From the NCBI RefSeq assembly GCF_030145185.1, contig NZ_JAQYWB010000061.1, positions 1 to 34,995 of the forward strand: 34,995 bases of DNA, written 5' to 3'. This document shows, one piece after another, positions 34,225 to 34,995 of this stretch. The stretch comes from Desulfoluna sp. Lineage in GTDB: Bacteria; Desulfobacterota; Desulfobacteria; Desulfobacterales; Desulfolunaceae. Below the pieces are notes generated by a model, which did not search any database, was not told where the DNA came from, and saw only the letters and a list, made by a program, of their open reading frames with translations. Within the stretch, counting starts at the first letter, position 1. The number at the start of each line of letters is the position of its first letter. The translations under genes were made by a program, and so were the position numbers.

Positions 34225-34848
34225 CTATTTCCGAACAAACAGAAAAATATCCGTTGTCAGGCTTCCATCCGGTTCCGGGTAATCGCTTTGATGGGTCTCC
34301 ACAATGGAGAGATGATTTTCTGCAAGCCAGTCTTTAACCTGATCCGGGTCATGGTAGATAAAATGAATCTCGCCGCCATCGGAGAAACACGCGGTTTCAT
34401 AGCCGTCTTGTTTGCCCACCATGAAGCTCAGATAAAGCGCCCCGCCGGGAGCCAAAAGGGAGGCAACCTTGTCGATAACCTTCCGGGCCTCTGCCGATGT
34501 GATGTGCACGATACAAAACGAGGCGATCACGGCATGGAACGGCCCGATCTCGGGAAGTGCCCGGATATCCCCCACCTGAAAATCACCCTGCGGCACATGG
34601 GCCTGTGCCCGCTTTACCATCTCGGGCGACAGATCGATCCCGGTGAGTCGCACTTTTTTTTCACTCAAAAGCACCGCATTGTTCCCCGGACCACACCCGA
34701 TGTCCAGCACCGCGTCGCCATCCGTCACGTACCGGTCCCGAAACCGGACCATCATCTCCTGATACGCCGGGTAATCCATAAACTTATCTGCATAGGCACC
34801 TGCGCATTGATCGTAGGTGCGGATGGTGGTTTCCATGTGTTTTGTCAT
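34225..34848 (-). CDS. Class I SAM-dependent methyltransferase
   Basis: A 207-residue soluble methyltransferase of the Methyltransf_25/11 type. Motif I is VLDIGCGPGN (G51-G55). The acidic residue closing beta 2 is in LTGIDLSPEMV. Motif II/III regions are FQVGDIRALPEIGPFHAVIASFCIVHI and LLAPGGALYLSF. The substrate cannot be told. The ATG at 34848 has GGAG 7 bases upstream and is preferred over the in-frame TTG at 34860. The upstream region is a 7-bp tandem repeat that begins about 20 bases before the start codon, so the promoter lies in or beyond the repeat. No clear terminator was found in the 137-base gap before DUF1499. Confidence 0.88.
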   Translation of the reverse strand: MTKHMETTIRTYDQCAGAYADKFMDYPAYQEMMVRFRDRYVTDGDAVLDIGCGPGNNAVLLSEKKVRLTGIDLSPEMVKRAQAHVPQGDFQVGDIRALPEIGPFHAVIASFCIVHITSAEARKVIDKVASLLAPGGALYLSFMVGKQDGYETACFSDGGEIHFIYHDPDQVKDWLAENHLSIVETHQSDYPEPDGSLTTDIFLFVRK

Positions 34849-34867
34849 GAGGGGCTCCAAAAAAAAA

Positions 34868-34995
34868 GGCTAAAGGCTAAAGGCTAAAGGCTAAAGGCTA
34901 AAGGCTAAAGGCTAAAGGCTAAAGGCTAAAGGCTAAAGGCTAAAGGCTAAAGGCTAAAGGCTAAAGGCTAAAGGCTAAAGGCTAAAGGCTAAAGG
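34868..34995. repeat. Perfect heptamer tandem repeat (GGCTAAA, at least 18 copies)
   Basis: From 34868 to the end of the window the sequence is an uninterrupted GGCTAAA repeat, 128 bases or about 18.3 copies, with no variant unit visible. It continues past the window edge. Both strands contain stop codons in every frame (TAA, or TAG in TTTAGCC), so it is noncoding. It lies directly upstream of the methyltransferase ribosome binding site. Confidence 0.97.

Noticed and set aside
34868..34995. CRISPR array or telomere-like repeat
   Set aside because: The unit is 7 bp without spacers, so it is a simple tandem repeat and not a CRISPR array. A telomere role is not expected in a bacterial chromosome of this kind.

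Overview
The window looks like a chromosomal segment of a Gram-negative, largely anaerobic bacterium, most probably a Desulfobacterota (Desulfobacteraceae/Desulfoluna-like) species. This is inferred from the outer-membrane two-partner secretion system, several lipoproteins and beta-barrel-like proteins, an oxygen-independent B12-dependent ribonucleotide reductase, a RecD2-type helicase and high-GC coding sequence. No rRNA or tRNA gene was seen to fix the taxonomy. There is no insertion sequence, CRISPR array or integrase. Both edges cut features: the 3' end of an unknown gene at the left, and a heptamer tandem repeat at the right.

Left third (1-11 kb) is mostly housekeeping. It holds recD2, a convergent DUF1178 zinc-ribbon gene, an SH3b/coiled-coil membrane protein, nadB (L-aspartate oxidase), and nrdJ (class II ribonucleotide reductase) on the minus strand. 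The nrdJ promoter carries a tandem NrdR-box-like site. Divergent from it lie fadM (acyl-CoA thioesterase) and a 14-TM MFS exporter.

The middle (10.5-16.5 kb) is rich in envelope genes. A PilZ/YcgR-like c-di-GMP receptor is followed 18 bp later by a lipoprotein that fuses a von Willebrand A domain to a FlgO/CsgG-like domain. A DUF3015/DUF4105 pair follows, in which a strong terminator hairpin overlaps the start codon of the second gene. Next comes a minus-strand lipoprotein of unknown family, with a possible 34-aa small ORF in front of it.

The right half (17-34 kb) is dominated by an apparent two-partner secretion operon on the minus strand: a 3,747-aa LktA-like filamentous adhesin (tpsA) followed by its outer-membrane transporter (tpsB). 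Divergent from tpsA are an OmpR-type response regulator and a hybrid Cache/HisKA/REC/Hpt sensor kinase, which are good candidates for controlling the adhesin. A promoter-like module (GGCC followed by T-tracts around AAC, and a TGTA-type -10) occurs upstream of both tpsA and the distant unknown lipoprotein. This suggests that the secretion system, the lipoprotein and the small ORF form one regulon. The window closes with a DUF1499 lipoprotein, a SAM-dependent methyltransferase, and at least 18 copies of a 7-bp repeat directly in front of that methyltransferase.
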